Assembly: GCA_002104945.1 (NCBI GenBank)
Contig: MCFH01000014.1
Span: 103,501 to 167,500 of the forward strand
Origin: Piromyces finnis
Taxonomy: Eukaryota > Neocallimastigomycota > Neocallimastigomycetes > Neocallimastigales > Neocallimastigaceae
Length of the DNA stretch: 64,000 bases
Direction of reading: 5' to 3'
Shown here: one piece after another, positions 47,401 through 58,353 of the stretch
How positions within the stretch are numbered: position 1 is the first letter of the stretch
Layout: every line of letters begins with the position of its first letter
Position numbers and translations under genes: made by a program
The notes under the pieces: model-generated
What the model was told of the DNA's origin: nothing
What the model saw: the letters and a program-made list of their open reading frames with translations, nothing else
Databases searched by the model: none

Positions 47401-48295
47401 AAATATTTGATTTACTAATTTATAAGCTTCCCAGTATTCATTTTCTTTTCTACCACTAGTATAGTTTTGTAAAATGTAGTGGAATAAAGGCCAGAGAACT
47501 AAAGAATTTTTTTTTTGTAAATGAAAAATAACATTAATAACGTCATGATATTTTTTAATGATAATAATAAATGGATAAAAATTATTTGGTTTTCTTTTCT
47601 TTTTTTTTTTTATTCTGCATTATAATATCTTTATCATTGTATAATTGTTACTATAAATTACCTGATTTACAGTAACCATTGTAATAATCGTGAAGAGTAT
47701 CTGGTTCAATTAATATTGGGATTTGCTTTAATTCAGAGTAGAGTTCACTAATTAAAGATTCTTTCATTTCTGTATTTTCATTTAATTCATTCCATGAAAT
47801 TTTTTGACCTTCAACAGTTTCTAAATCTCCTGGTAAACCTAAATGAATGACTTTATCGGCACCAAGTTCTTGTTTTAAAACTTGAATACCAGAATTCATA
47901 GCAGAATGGCTTTGACGATGGGTGAATTCCCACTTTGAATTATAACATTTATTTATTTCAGTATTTTTATATCTTTCTTCTTTTTCAGCCAAGTATTGTT
48001 CATAAGAACTAATACTAACAGCTGAACTCTTTAATAACTTTCCTCTAAAACGGCATACAGTTGGAAGTAAATGGCTTTAAAAATTTTTATTTATTTATAA
48101 TTATTTTTTTTATGATTATTTAAAATAAAATAAAAAAAAATTTTTTTTATTTTTAGTTATGCAATTTTAAAATTATAATTTATAGTTTATAAAAATAACA
48201 TTATTCCATTTCAAAATTTCTCATTAGAAATTCTTTTATTAATAAATTTCGACATACCTTACAACAATAAGTCTAGAACAATTCTTAATATCCAT
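44430..48295 (-). CDS. TPS2: Tps2-like trehalose-6-phosphate phosphatase with a GT20 synthase-like domain
   Basis: Eleven exons: 48295-48258, 48074-47662, 47498-47361, 47281-47156, 46920-46868, 46727-46579, 46477-46059, 45967-45879, 45768-45703, 45563-45384 and 45155-44430. Phases agree throughout; 798 aa. Residues 1-480 are a GT20 domain: RLIVVSHLLP, WFQDYHFFVAP, FLHTPFPTSEIF, FPIGID, GSDKLDMSKG and SLRDGMNTMSYDY. The C-terminal HAD phosphatase has FFDYDGTLTPI (D555, D557), SGRDQAFLDKHLG, KCLEVRPITVNKGE and CAGDDRTDEDMF, so the phosphatase looks active. Several synthase positions differ from active enzymes: SNR is SHL, the Arg of DRLD is Lys, and the Glu of SYE is Asp. The GT20 part may therefore be structural, as in yeast Tps2. 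The pathway makes trehalose, a stress protectant, in the cytosol. A true bifunctional enzyme is not excluded. Confidence 0.88.
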
Positions 48296-51200
48296 GACAG
48301 TATAATTTATTTCGTTTAAAAATTAAATAAAGTCTATTACAAATTATAAAAGAAAATATAGAGTAAATTATAATTTTAGTATAGCTTTTTATATCATTTT
48401 ATTTTTATAATAAATTGAAAAAAAAAAAAAATAGTTTATGCATTTCAAATTAATTTGAAATGTTAATTTTTTTTTTTAAAAAAAAATAAAGGTAAAATAT
48501 AAATATAAAAATATTTTTTAATTTTAATAATAAAATTACAATCTATTTTATTTCGTTTATCTTTATATAAAAAATGAATATAAAAAAAAAAAGAAAAAAA
48601 GAAATACTAACGTTTAATAAATAAATAGTTTTATTTTATATATATAAAAAAAAGAGTGATAGTAATAAATATTGGTAGTAGTAAATTTAAAGTGTTTGAA
48701 TTTCAAAATTTTTTTATTAATATATTAAATTAGGACAAAGATAAAAGTTTTTTTTTATGTTTTCTTCCCTTTAAATATAAAGAGTTTAGTTTCTTTGTTA
48801 ATAATTAAATAATTATTTTTCTTTTATAAAAGTTTTATTGAAAGTTGGTTAAATATAAAAGAAAAAAAAAAAGTATCTTTTTTTATATTTTAATATATTA
48901 AAAAAAATTTTTTTTTTCTTCTTTTTATTTTTAATTTAAAAGAAATTTAAAGTTGTAGGTGTACTTTTTTTCTAAAAAAAAAAAAGTTTTATATATAAAA
49001 AAGATAGTTTAAGGGTTTTATTTTTAAATAAATAAAAAGTATTTTTAATTCATAAAGGTTTTATATTTAATATTTTCTAAACTATTATATTTTTTATACT
49101 ATTTTATATAATCATATAAGAAAATTTTATTTTTTTTTTTAGTTTTTTCTTTTTGTTTTTTCTTTTAAAATTTTTTTAATAAATTATATTTAAAATATTT
49201 TTTAAGTGACTTTTTCAATGTTTTTATTTAGATTTTTTTCTGTAATTTCTTGAACGACGTTGATGATTAAATATAAGCATTAAATATTAGTTTTAAATAT
49301 ATAAGCATTATAAAAGATTATATAGAACTGTTTTTATTAATTCATATCTAATGTATAATAAATATAATGAATATATGCATAACATATATTATAATATAAG
49401 AAATACATTTTATTTTAATTAAAAAAAGTTTAAACTTTTTTTTCAAAAAAAATAAAACTTTGTTTTTTTTTTTTAAAAAAAAAAATTAAAATAAAATAAA
49501 TAATAAATAGGGTAAAATATATGTTTAAAAATAAAAAAATGAATAAATGAATATTAATTAAATTGACTTTTATGTAAATTAAAAAAAAAAAAATCATTTA
49601 TTATATAAAAGAATTTGTCATTAAAATAGATAAGGACTGTATATATATAAATATTTTATTTTACAGAAATTTCAATTTTCATAACAAAAAAAAAATTAGT
49701 CATTTAAAGAAAATATATAAATCAAAATTTAATTAGAACTATATAGACACAAGAAAAATGGTTTTATTATTATTATTACTATTATTCAATACTAGTTTAA
49801 TTTCCTATTATATTAAATTTACTCTTTTTTTTTCAATATAAAGTAATATCCTCATTCTATATGTCAATATATCATGATTATAGGTTCAAGTTCATTATCC
49901 AATATATCAATTACTATGAAACATTTATCAAAAATGAAATAAAATAAATATATACATTACATAAAAAAGCATAGCATTACATTACAATAAAATTATAATT
50001 TTTTTTTTTTTTAGAAAAAAGTACACATAATTATGAAAATTCTAAATATGGAAATTTTTAAAATGTGGAATGATTCACGTGTGTATATCTGAATAAGATA
50101 ACTATGGACTAAAAATTCACTTTCAAAAGTAGTAAATGATAAAAAATTTATCATTACATTTACATTGATATAAACATATTATGAAAATAGAATTTGTTAT
50201 AAATACTTGAAGCTGTTTTTTTTTTTTTGGAATAGTTTCTCAAAGGTATAAAATATTAATAATAAATACAAATAGATTACATTTAAATTTTATATTCTAT
50301 AACAATGTATCTATTCCTCCTTCCATTCTTTTTCCTTTTTAATCCATTATGCATTAGGTCATTTGATAAACACAGCATTTCTGTATAATGTAAATTAGTT
50401 TTATATTTTATAATGTAAATTAAATAAAATATATTATATATATTGGAATATAATCATAATATATTAAATTTAATTATTTTTAATCTTCATTACATTAAAT
50501 GGATAATCCATCTTTTTAAAATAATTTCTGTATTTTTTTTTAAAAATTTTTATGAATCATATTTTTTTTTTTTTTAATTAAATAATCAAATCGTTAAAGT
50601 GTTAGAGTGAAGGATTATGTATATAATTCTTTTTTTTTTTTAAGTCATATTATTTTCCTTTTATGTTGGTGTGATGAATGTGTATTTCAAAATATCTTTA
50701 TAAAATTTAAAAATATTTAATCCTATAATATTTAAAGAAATGAAATTATATTGATATACTTGAATATTTTAATTTTTCGATTAAATAACGATTCTGTAAT
50801 TTTAGATTTTAGATACACAAATAAATCATAAATCCAATATTATAGTATTATTTCTATTCTTGTAAATAATATTAAATTTAATAAAAAAAGTTTAATCATT
50901 TTATATTATTATTATCTTTATATATATATTATTTAATAAAAAGTAGTATTTACTATTATATATATATTAACTTTAATATTTTTATTTTTTTAAAAAAAAA
51001 ATTAATTTTAATGTTGTAGTTAGTCAATTTAAAATACGACTACAACAACTATGGTTATAAATAATTACCAACTTTTTAACTATTGAATGAAATATTTTTT
51101 TGTATGTTTAAGATAATTATAATAAATAAAATAATATTTTAACTTTTTTTTAAAAAAAAAATTATTTCTCTCCTTTATATACTTTATTCAAGATTATTTT

Positions 51201-51347
51201 AACCATTAATATTTATTAATAATGAAAAAAAAAAAAAAACATCTTTAAACTATTTTTTTTAATATATGCTTAATTATGCAATCCATGCATTAGTAATAAT
51301 GCTTTTAATATATGATACATTAATTAATTTAAAAAAAATTATACTTG
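48296..51347. other. Gene-free spacer between the Tps2-like gene and the copia element
   Basis: About 3 kb of A+T-rich DNA. The right end of the interval is the insertion site of the copia element. T-run/A-run palindromes occur at about 48472-48487, 49460-49484 and 51144-51160. No gene or RNA was recognised. Confidence 0.55.
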
Positions 51348-51352
51348 GAAAT
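51348..51352. repeat. 5-bp target-site duplication, left of the copia element
   Basis: GAAAT precedes the left LTR and recurs directly after the right LTR at 57347-57351. Five bp is the standard duplication size for Ty1/copia integrases. Confidence 0.9.
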
Positions 51353-51587
51353 TGTGAAAATAAAATACATTCCAAAATAATATTTTATGTATTTTTTATG
51401 TATTTGTATTTTATAAAATTATAAATTAATATTGTACTACATTTTTATTCTTTGGTTATTTTTTAATAAAAAGATTTTAAGAAAGTTACAATATTTATAT
51501 TATAAAATAAATATAAATAAATAAAAGATTATAAAAACCCAAATAGTTTTATAAATAAATTTAAGTGTAAACTAAATTTATCTGACA
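51353..51587 (+). repeat. Left long terminal repeat of the copia element
   Basis: 235 bp, TGTGAAAATA at its start and TATCTGACA at its end; same length and apparently same sequence as 57112-57346. Very A+T-rich, and it should carry the promoter and polyadenylation signals. Confidence 0.96.
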
Positions 51588-51609
51588 GATTAAGAGTCTC
51601 AATTGCTCT
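51588..51609 (+). other. Putative minus-strand primer-binding site (tRNA-Lys half-molecule type)
   Basis: The sequence next to the left LTR is GATTAAGAGTCTCAATTGCT. It lacks the usual TGG that pairs with a tRNA 3' CCA end. Its reverse complement contains ACTCTTAATC, the anticodon loop and stem start of tRNA-Lys(CUU), preceded by a segment that could be the 5' strand of the anticodon stem. A cleaved 5' half of tRNA-Lys could be the primer, as Drosophila copia uses a cleaved initiator tRNA. TAAGAG and CTCTTA in the same stretch can also pair with each other. Confidence 0.5.
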
Positions 51610-51635
51610 TATATTTAAGTAAGTTTTTTTTTAAT

Positions 51636-54600
51636 ATGTCAAAAAGAAAATCTAACGGAGATACTGGATCAATCCCTATATTCGATCCTACCGTTATGCT
51701 AGGAAAGGTCACTTATGAATTGAACAATAAAAATTTCATAACGTGGCAAATGTTTATGAGGAATATTTTAAATTATTATGGTCTTGAAGATTGGGTTGAT
51801 GAAAACAAAACCCCAAAGATCAAAAGTGACGAAGGAATGGATATCGACGGAGAAGAATATCTAAAGGCACCTTTTGAAATCAATACCTACTATGATAAGA
51901 ACGTAACCGAAGATGACTTAAAAACAGATAGGAATATCCAATTTTTAATTAGGTATACTTTAGGCCCAAACTGCCAACAAGATATCCAAGATAGGTCTTT
52001 AACAAGCTACGAAATGTGGAAACTATTAGAAGACATTTATTTAGGGGATAAAATAGAAAGAAAGAATAGGCTTATTAAGGAAACAAACTCCTTAAAATAC
52101 GACCCGAAAGAAAGTTTCTCAAGATTTGTAAATAAGTTAAATTCCAACTTTAATAAGTTAGAACAACTAAATGTGAAAATAGATGATGAAGAAAAAATTG
52201 GTTTACTGTATCAAGCCTTACCAGAAAAATATAGGAAAGTCACAGTCCTTAAGCATGAAGACTGGGAAGAATGCAAAAAGGACACAGCAAGAATGATAGA
52301 TAAGATGAACAAATTTGATCCGAAAGAGAAATCTGAAACCTTCGGAATTAGACATATCTTTAGTGTTGAAGGTAGTTACAAAGGTGATAAAAGAAAGGAA
52401 AGTACTAAATACTACCGCAACAAACAAAGTAATAATCATAATAAAAATACAAATAAAGGAAAAGAAAAGTCCAATGAAGAAAGAAATTGGAATAACAAAA
52501 ATAAACAAAACATTACATGTTATTTTTGTCATCAAAAAGGACATACTGTAAAACAATGTCGTATTCAAAAAGAACTTTCAGAAGAAGTTACAAGAAGGCT
52601 AAGAAAAGAGAAAAATAAAGGCAAGGAAGCATTTTTAGCAACAGGTGAAATAGTAAATAAACAAACCACTGAAGACTTTGAACCAGAAGTTGGATATCAA
52701 GATTTGTTTACAGTTGATTACAATACATTATTTGACAATAACAATGATGAATGTAATAATAAATCATGCAATTACGTATCTTGTGAAAATGTACCTACAA
52801 GTTTTACTACATGGACTTTAGATTCTGGTGCTTCTAATCATATTACCAAAGATATAGGAATTCTCAAAAATGTTTTTGAACATGTAGAACCAATCAATTA
52901 TGCAAATGGAGCGACTACAAAGTCAACACATATGGGTGAAGTAAATGGATCTATTAATGAAGAACCAATAAAATTAGAAGATGTAATGTACATCCCAGAT
53001 GTAAAACGAAATTTAATTTCTGTTGCCAAGTTAGTTAAAAGTGGCTACCAAATAATCTTTGATGAGAAGAACAATAATGTATTTGCATATATAAAAGATA
53101 AGAAAACAGATAATGTATACGAAGTTAAAGCAAATGAATATGATGTATTCAATTTGTACATCAAAGAAGGTAATGTAGTTAATAATTACTCAATGTGCGA
53201 TAATGTACGAAACAATGGTGAATACTGGCATAGAAGAATAGGGCATCTGAATTTCAACAATAATGATGAAAAGAACAATATTCACAATTGTACAATATGC
53301 ATGAGAAGCAAAATGAAAGAAATCCCTCATAAAAGGTCAGATAGTAGAGCATCAAGTGTTTTGGAACTAGTACACATCGATTTGGTAGGTCCAATCACAC
53401 CATCAATTCATGACAACGTATACTTTTTAAGTATCTTAGATGATTACAGTCGATATGGATGGGTAATATTTGTCAAGAATAAAAGTGATGTTTTCAAAGA
53501 ATTTGGAAATTGGCTGAATAAAACTACTAATGAATTATCATCCAAAGTAAAATATCTTAGAAGCGATAATGGAACTGAATTCACTTCTAATAACTTCAAG
53601 GAGTTATGTAACGAATATGGAATAACTCAACAATTCACCGTCCCTGGAAATCCGGAGCAGAATGGAAGAGCAGAAAGATTCAATGGAAAGTTAATAAAAA
53701 CTGCTACTGCAATGTTAATGGACGCAAGGTTATGTCGTCGCTTTTGGGAAGATGCTGTGAAAACAGCGAACTATGTTCATAATCGAGTTCCGCACAGTGG
53801 AATTAATGGTGAAATACCATTTGAATTAATGTACAACAGAAAAGTTGATTATAAAAATTTAAGAGTATTTGGATGTAAAGTGTATTATTTAGATGACAGT
53901 AACATTCCAAAATTTCAAGACAAAACTAAGGAGGGAATCTTTATCGGATATGATGAATCTTCAGTAGGATACAGAATATTCGACATAAAATCAAGGAAAA
54001 TTAAAGTGAAAAGAGTCGTAGGTTTTTTAGAAGAAGAACCTGGTGACTACAATTATAATTTAGAAAAAGAAAATAATAATGAAACATATAGTCAAGATAC
54101 AGAAACTTTTCAAGTAAGGAACTTTAATTATATGTATGATAAAGAAAATGAAAACAATAACAATAAAGACAAAAAAGAAAAGGACATTTCAAATGAAAAT
54201 GATAAATTAATGAATGAAAACCTAGAAACACTCAATGATAAAACTAGTAATAAAGAAGACTTAAAAGAAGTAAATTATGAAGAAAAATTTAGAAATATAG
54301 AAGAAAAGCTGGATAAGCTCACGTCACTATTAAATAAAGAAAAAAATAATAGTTCTGAAAGTTTTATGCAAGTCTGCGAGGACACTAATGATAGTAATAT
54401 GAGTATAGAAGACTCAGAAGAAGAAGACTTAAATCTCTTAGACTATATTAAACTAAAAGAAAAGAAAAAAGAACGTTTGAACAAAAATAATTACCAGAAA
54501 ATTGAAGAAATGGAAGAAAATAAAGAAATTAAAATAAGTACTTCAATGGAATCTGTAAGTGAAACCAATAAAGAAAAAGAAAACAATAATGACATTTCAG

Positions 54601-57089
54601 GAAGTAACGACGGCAATATAAATAACTTTACCTTGGAAGAAAATAATTTAAAATATAATAATTTAAAATATAATAGTGCTGACGAAACTGAAATTTGTGA
54701 AATTAAAGAAGTGAATATAAAGAGAAATGACGACAAGAAAAATAAAAATATAAACAGTAAAGACAATTCAAATATATCAAAGGATAATAAAAGGAATAAT
54801 AAATACCTGAATGCAAAAGGAAATGTTTATTTTATAGAAGAAAATTCAGACATTGTAAATAAAAATGAATTAATTGAAGAAGTATTAAAAACACCATCAG
54901 AAATGGAGATAAATGATTTAACTGGAGAAATTGACAATAATGATTTTTTAAATATCCTGAGTCCTGACATTGATTTAGGAACAAGAAAGAAAATTGATTT
55001 TGAAAATATTGAGAGTGTCAAAAATAATATAAATAAAAATAATAGAAAAGAAATAGAAAATAATTATTCAAATGTAAAAGTAAATTATAAGAATGAAGAA
55101 TATTATAAGAAAAATTACATACCTATTAATGAGAATGAAATAAGAAGAAATTTGAATAAAGAAAATATCAATATTCCTGAAGAAAAGTCCAAATTTAAAA
55201 ATATTTCTGATGAAAAAGAAAGTAATTTAAATAATCAAAATAAAAAGGAATATAATTTGAGAAATTTAAAAAATAAAAATGAAATTAAAGATCCAATCAA
55301 TAAAGATAAATCTAAGAAAAAATTTTTTGATAAGAAAAAGTTATTATCAAAACAAAATTTTTTGAATAAGAGAAATCTAAATAGAAAATTAAAATCCAAT
55401 AAAAATTTTAAATTAAATGAAAATCATCCACCAAAGGAAGAAAAATTCCCAAGAAAGCGGAAACTTGTTCCAAGTGAAGATGTCATAGAAGAAAAATTTA
55501 GTAAGCCACATGAACATGAACCAGAAAAGAAGAAAATTAAGGAAGTGGCGCTAACTATAGCACAAATCAAGGAGCCAAATTCCTATAATGATATATTTAA
55601 AAGAAAAGATAAGGATAAGTGGATAAAAGCAATAGAAGCCGAATTGCTAAATATGAAAGAAAGAAAAGTGTTCAAAAGAATAGATGAAGTTCCAGAAGAC
55701 GCCAATATTATTGATTCAAGATGGGTATTTAAGATAAAAAGGAATAGCACTGGTGAGATAGAAAAATACAAAGCTAGACTTGTAGCCAGAGGTTTTACAC
55801 AAGAATATGGAGAAGACTACAATGAGACCTTTTCTCCTACTCTAAAACAAGACTCATTAAGAATCCTAATAGGAATAGCTGCAATTAATAACTATAAAAT
55901 CCATCAATTAGATGTTAAGGCCGCATATTTGTATGCAGATTTAAAGGAAGATATATATATGAAAGCACCTGAAGGAGATAAAATGTATAAAAAAGGATTA
56001 TGGAAATTAAATAAAGCATTATATGGCTTAAAACAAGCAGCAAGAGAATGGAATAACAACATCAGCAATACTCTCATTGAACTAGGATTTCAGAAATTAG
56101 TTAGCGAACCATGCATATTTATAAAGACCAAAAACAATAAATTAGTATGTTTAGTTGGAATATATGTTGATGACATCCTAATAACTGGTAAAAAGGAAGA
56201 AATAGATAAAACTATTAAATTAATTAAAGAGAAATATGTTATCACGGATGTTGGTGATGCAAATTTCATCATAGGAATCAAAGTAGAAACGTTAAAAGAT
56301 GGGTATTTGTTACATCAAGAAAGGTATTTAAAGGATATATTACACAAATTTGGTTTAGAAAACTGCAGAGGATCAAAGACAACTACACCAATCAAGAATG
56401 ATGAACAACTCAATCAGCCTTTTGACCCTACTACTTATAGAGCTGCAATAGGAAGTCTTTTATATTTAGCCATAGGTACTCGTCCAGATATCTTATTTTC
56501 AGTAACCAAAGCATCTAGGTTCTCACAAAATCCTACTATCCAAAATTGGAAGAATGTATTACAAATATTCAAATATCTGAAAGAAAATCCTCATTATGGA
56601 ATCCGTTTTGAAAGAAACTTAAATTTGAAGATTTTTGTAGATTCAGACTATGGGGGAGATGAAGAAACAAGAAAATCTACCACTGGATTTGTATTTTTAT
56701 TGGGAAATGGACCAACAAGCTGGTACTCAAAACTGCAAAAATGTGTATCAACTTCAACCGCCGAAGCAGAATATTATGGACTTTGTGAATGCTCAAAGCA
56801 AGCTCTGTGGTATAGAAATATTTTTAGTGAATTAAAAATAAAGGAAGAATGCTTAAAAATCAATATTGATAATCAAGCAACTATTTACAACGCAAATAAT
56901 GAAACGATTAATCCAAAGTCAAAACATATTGATATTAAGTACCATAAAGTAAGAGAATTAATTAAAGAAAATAAAATCAGTCTAGAATATATAAAATCAG
57001 AAGAAAATTTAGCAGATGGTTTTACTAAATACTTGAATAAAAATAAAATGAAAATATTTAGAGATAGTTTATTATATAAATACAAATAA
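51636..57089 (+). CDS. Copia gag-pol polyprotein
   Basis: Start chosen at ATG 51636 (MSKRKSNGDTG), since the frame upstream holds only non-ATG codons; 1817 aa. In order: gag (UBN2-like) region, CCHC knuckle CYFCHQKGHTVKQC near 294, aspartic protease WTLDSGASNHIT near 392, pre-integrase zinc site (HRRIGH...CTIC), integrase core with D near 583 (VHIDLVGP), D near 642 (RSDNGTEF) and E near 673 (PEQNGRAERFNG). Reverse transcriptase runs from SRWVFKIKRN near 1362 with YVDD near 1510, and RNase H from about 1668 (FVDSDYGGDEETRKSTTGF; STAEAEYYGL). Between integrase and RT lie about 500 residues rich in Asn, Lys and Glu, ending in basic clusters (PRKRK, EKKKIK). Gag and pol are in one frame with no frameshift, as in Drosophila copia. 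No domain shows a break. Confidence 0.96.
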   Translation: MSKRKSNGDTGSIPIFDPTVMLGKVTYELNNKNFITWQMFMRNILNYYGLEDWVDENKTPKIKSDEGMDIDGEEYLKAPFEINTYYDKNVTEDDLKTDRNIQFLIRYTLGPNCQQDIQDRSLTSYEMWKLLEDIYLGDKIERKNRLIKETNSLKYDPKESFSRFVNKLNSNFNKLEQLNVKIDDEEKIGLLYQALPEKYRKVTVLKHEDWEECKKDTARMIDKMNKFDPKEKSETFGIRHIFSVEGSYKGDKRKESTKYYRNKQSNNHNKNTNKGKEKSNEERNWNNKNKQNITCYFCHQKGHTVKQCRIQKELSEEVTRRLRKEKNKGKEAFLATGEIVNKQTTEDFEPEVGYQDLFTVDYNTLFDNNNDECNNKSCNYVSCENVPTSFTTWTLDSGASNHITKDIGILKNVFEHVEPINYANGATTKSTHMGEVNGSINEEPIKLEDVMYIPDVKRNLISVAKLVKSGYQIIFDEKNNNVFAYIKDKKTDNVYEVKANEYDVFNLYIKEGNVVNNYSMCDNVRNNGEYWHRRIGHLNFNNNDEKNNIHNCTICMRSKMKEIPHKRSDSRASSVLELVHIDLVGPITPSIHDNVYFLSILDDYSRYGWVIFVKNKSDVFKEFGNWLNKTTNELSSKVKYLRSDNGTEFTSNNFKELCNEYGITQQFTVPGNPEQNGRAERFNGKLIKTATAMLMDARLCRRFWEDAVKTANYVHNRVPHSGINGEIPFELMYNRKVDYKNLRVFGCKVYYLDDSNIPKFQDKTKEGIFIGYDESSVGYRIFDIKSRKIKVKRVVGFLEEEPGDYNYNLEKENNNETYSQDTETFQVRNFNYMYDKENENNNNKDKKEKDISNENDKLMNENLETLNDKTSNKEDLKEVNYEEKFRNIEEKLDKLTSLLNKEKNNSSESFMQVCEDTNDSNMSIEDSEEEDLNLLDYIKLKEKKKERLNKNNYQKIEEMEENKEIKISTSMESVSETNKEKENNNDISGSNDGNINNFTLEENNLKYNNLKYNSADETEICEIKEVNIKRNDDKKNKNINSKDNSNISKDNKRNNKYLNAKGNVYFIEENSDIVNKNELIEEVLKTPSEMEINDLTGEIDNNDFLNILSPDIDLGTRKKIDFENIESVKNNINKNNRKEIENNYSNVKVNYKNEEYYKKNYIPINENEIRRNLNKENINIPEEKSKFKNISDEKESNLNNQNKKEYNLRNLKNKNEIKDPINKDKSKKKFFDKKKLLSKQNFLNKRNLNRKLKSNKNFKLNENHPPKEEKFPRKRKLVPSEDVIEEKFSKPHEHEPEKKKIKEVALTIAQIKEPNSYNDIFKRKDKDKWIKAIEAELLNMKERKVFKRIDEVPEDANIIDSRWVFKIKRNSTGEIEKYKARLVARGFTQEYGEDYNETFSPTLKQDSLRILIGIAAINNYKIHQLDVKAAYLYADLKEDIYMKAPEGDKMYKKGLWKLNKALYGLKQAAREWNNNISNTLIELGFQKLVSEPCIFIKTKNNKLVCLVGIYVDDILITGKKEEIDKTIKLIKEKYVITDVGDANFIIGIKVETLKDGYLLHQERYLKDILHKFGLENCRGSKTTTPIKNDEQLNQPFDPTTYRAAIGSLLYLAIGTRPDILFSVTKASRFSQNPTIQNWKNVLQIFKYLKENPHYGIRFERNLNLKIFVDSDYGGDEETRKSTTGFVFLLGNGPTSWYSKLQKCVSTSTAEAEYYGLCECSKQALWYRNIFSELKIKEECLKINIDNQATIYNANNETINPKSKHIDIKYHKVRELIKENKISLEYIKSEENLADGFTKYLNKNKMKIFRDSLLYKYK

Positions 57090-57104
57090 TGAATTTATAA
57101 CTTT

Positions 57105-57111
57105 GGGGGAG
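57105..57111 (+). other. Polypurine tract of the copia element
   Basis: GGGGGAG directly precedes the right LTR start at 57112, the expected position of the plus-strand primer. Confidence 0.85.
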
Positions 57112-57346
57112 TGTGAAAATAAAATACATTCCAAAATAATATTTTATGTATTTTTTATGTATTTGTATTTTATAAAATTATAAATTAATATTGTACTACA
57201 TTTTTATTCTTTGGTTATTTTTTAATAAAAAGATTTTAAGAAAGTTACAATATTTATATTATAAAATAAATATAAATAAATAAAAGATTATAAAAACCCA
57301 AATAGTTTTATAAATAAATTTAAGTGTAAACTAAATTTATCTGACA
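57112..57346 (+). repeat. Right long terminal repeat of the copia element
   Basis: 235 bp, matching the left LTR base for base as far as I can read. Followed by the duplicated GAAAT. Confidence 0.96.
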
Positions 57347-57351
57347 GAAAT

Positions 57352-58353
57352 AAATATTTATTCAATAGGATTAGGTGAAATATTATGACAATGTTTTTTT
57401 TTTTTTTTAAAAAAAAATATACATATTATTAAATCTGTTTAATGGAAAAAAGAAATTTAATATTGAAATACATGACTATTAAACTATATAATTCTTTTGT
57501 AAATAATGAAAATGGTGATAAGAGAGGAAGGTATATAAAATAAATAAATGTTAATGTATCTAGAACTATTATTTAATAGTCAATTTTTTGAAGAAAAAAA
57601 AAAAAAAAAAGATTACAAACAATTATGCATAGAAATTTTTATAGATAAAATTTTGTTAAAACTTTTTTTTTTATGATAAGATTAAAATAATAATAAATAA
57701 AAATTTTTATGATAAAATTTCTAGTTTTCTACATTGTAAAATTCTTAATTTGAAAAAAAAAAAAAAGAGAGAGAGAGAAATAATAAAGTATTGATAATAA
57801 TAATAAATGTTGTATGTATTAAAAATAATAAAGGTATTTACTTATAATTAAATACCTTTTTATAATTTATAAAAATGTCTCCTTCAGAAGGCTTAGAAAA
57901 TTGTGAAAAAAAAATTTTTTTTCTAATACATTAAAAAAATGGAATAGATGCATATCTTTTCTTTTTTTTTTTTTAAATAATAGACCTTTTTTTTTTAATT
58001 AAAAATAAAATAAAATCTTAATGTTTTTTCATTTTTTTTCCTTTACTTAATATATTGAATGAACTATAGAAAAAAAAAAAGATAAAACTATTTATAATAA
58101 AAAAAAGGAATCTTTAATTAATTAGAAGAAAGGATTAATATTTAGGATTATAGTTTTTATTATAATAATATTTTATTTAATATATAATTTATACCTTTAT
58201 TGTGCATGCATTGTAATTTAAATAAATAATTAAGTATATACAAAAAAAAAAAAAAAAAGTGGATTATACACCATAGTTTATTTTTTTATTATTTATAATA
58301 AATAGTACATCATATCATTTTATATAATAATGTTTTTGATGATATTTATATGT
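57352..58353. other. Gene-free spacer right of the copia element
   Basis: A+T-rich. T-run/A-run palindrome at about 57394-57417 and an A-run/T-run at about 57906-57922. It should contain the 3' UTR of the following minus-strand gene. Confidence 0.5.

Larger units (their letters stand above)
51353..57346 (+). mobile_element. Intact Ty1/copia (Pseudoviridae-type) LTR retrotransposon
   Basis: A 5,994-bp element with two 235-bp LTRs (51353-51587 and 57112-57346), each starting TGTG and ending ACA. By eye the LTRs are identical, implying very recent insertion. It is flanked by 5-bp duplications (GAAAT). One uninterrupted gag-pol ORF fills the interior, and a polypurine tract (GGGGGAG, 57105-57111) abuts the right LTR. 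Domain order protease, integrase, reverse transcriptase, RNase H is that of Ty1/copia. All parts needed for transposition appear present. Confidence 0.97.

Noticed and set aside
51603-51635. Earlier start of the copia polyprotein at 51603
   Set aside because: The codon there is TTG; the first ATG of the frame is 51636, and the intervening stretch overlaps the primer-binding region.
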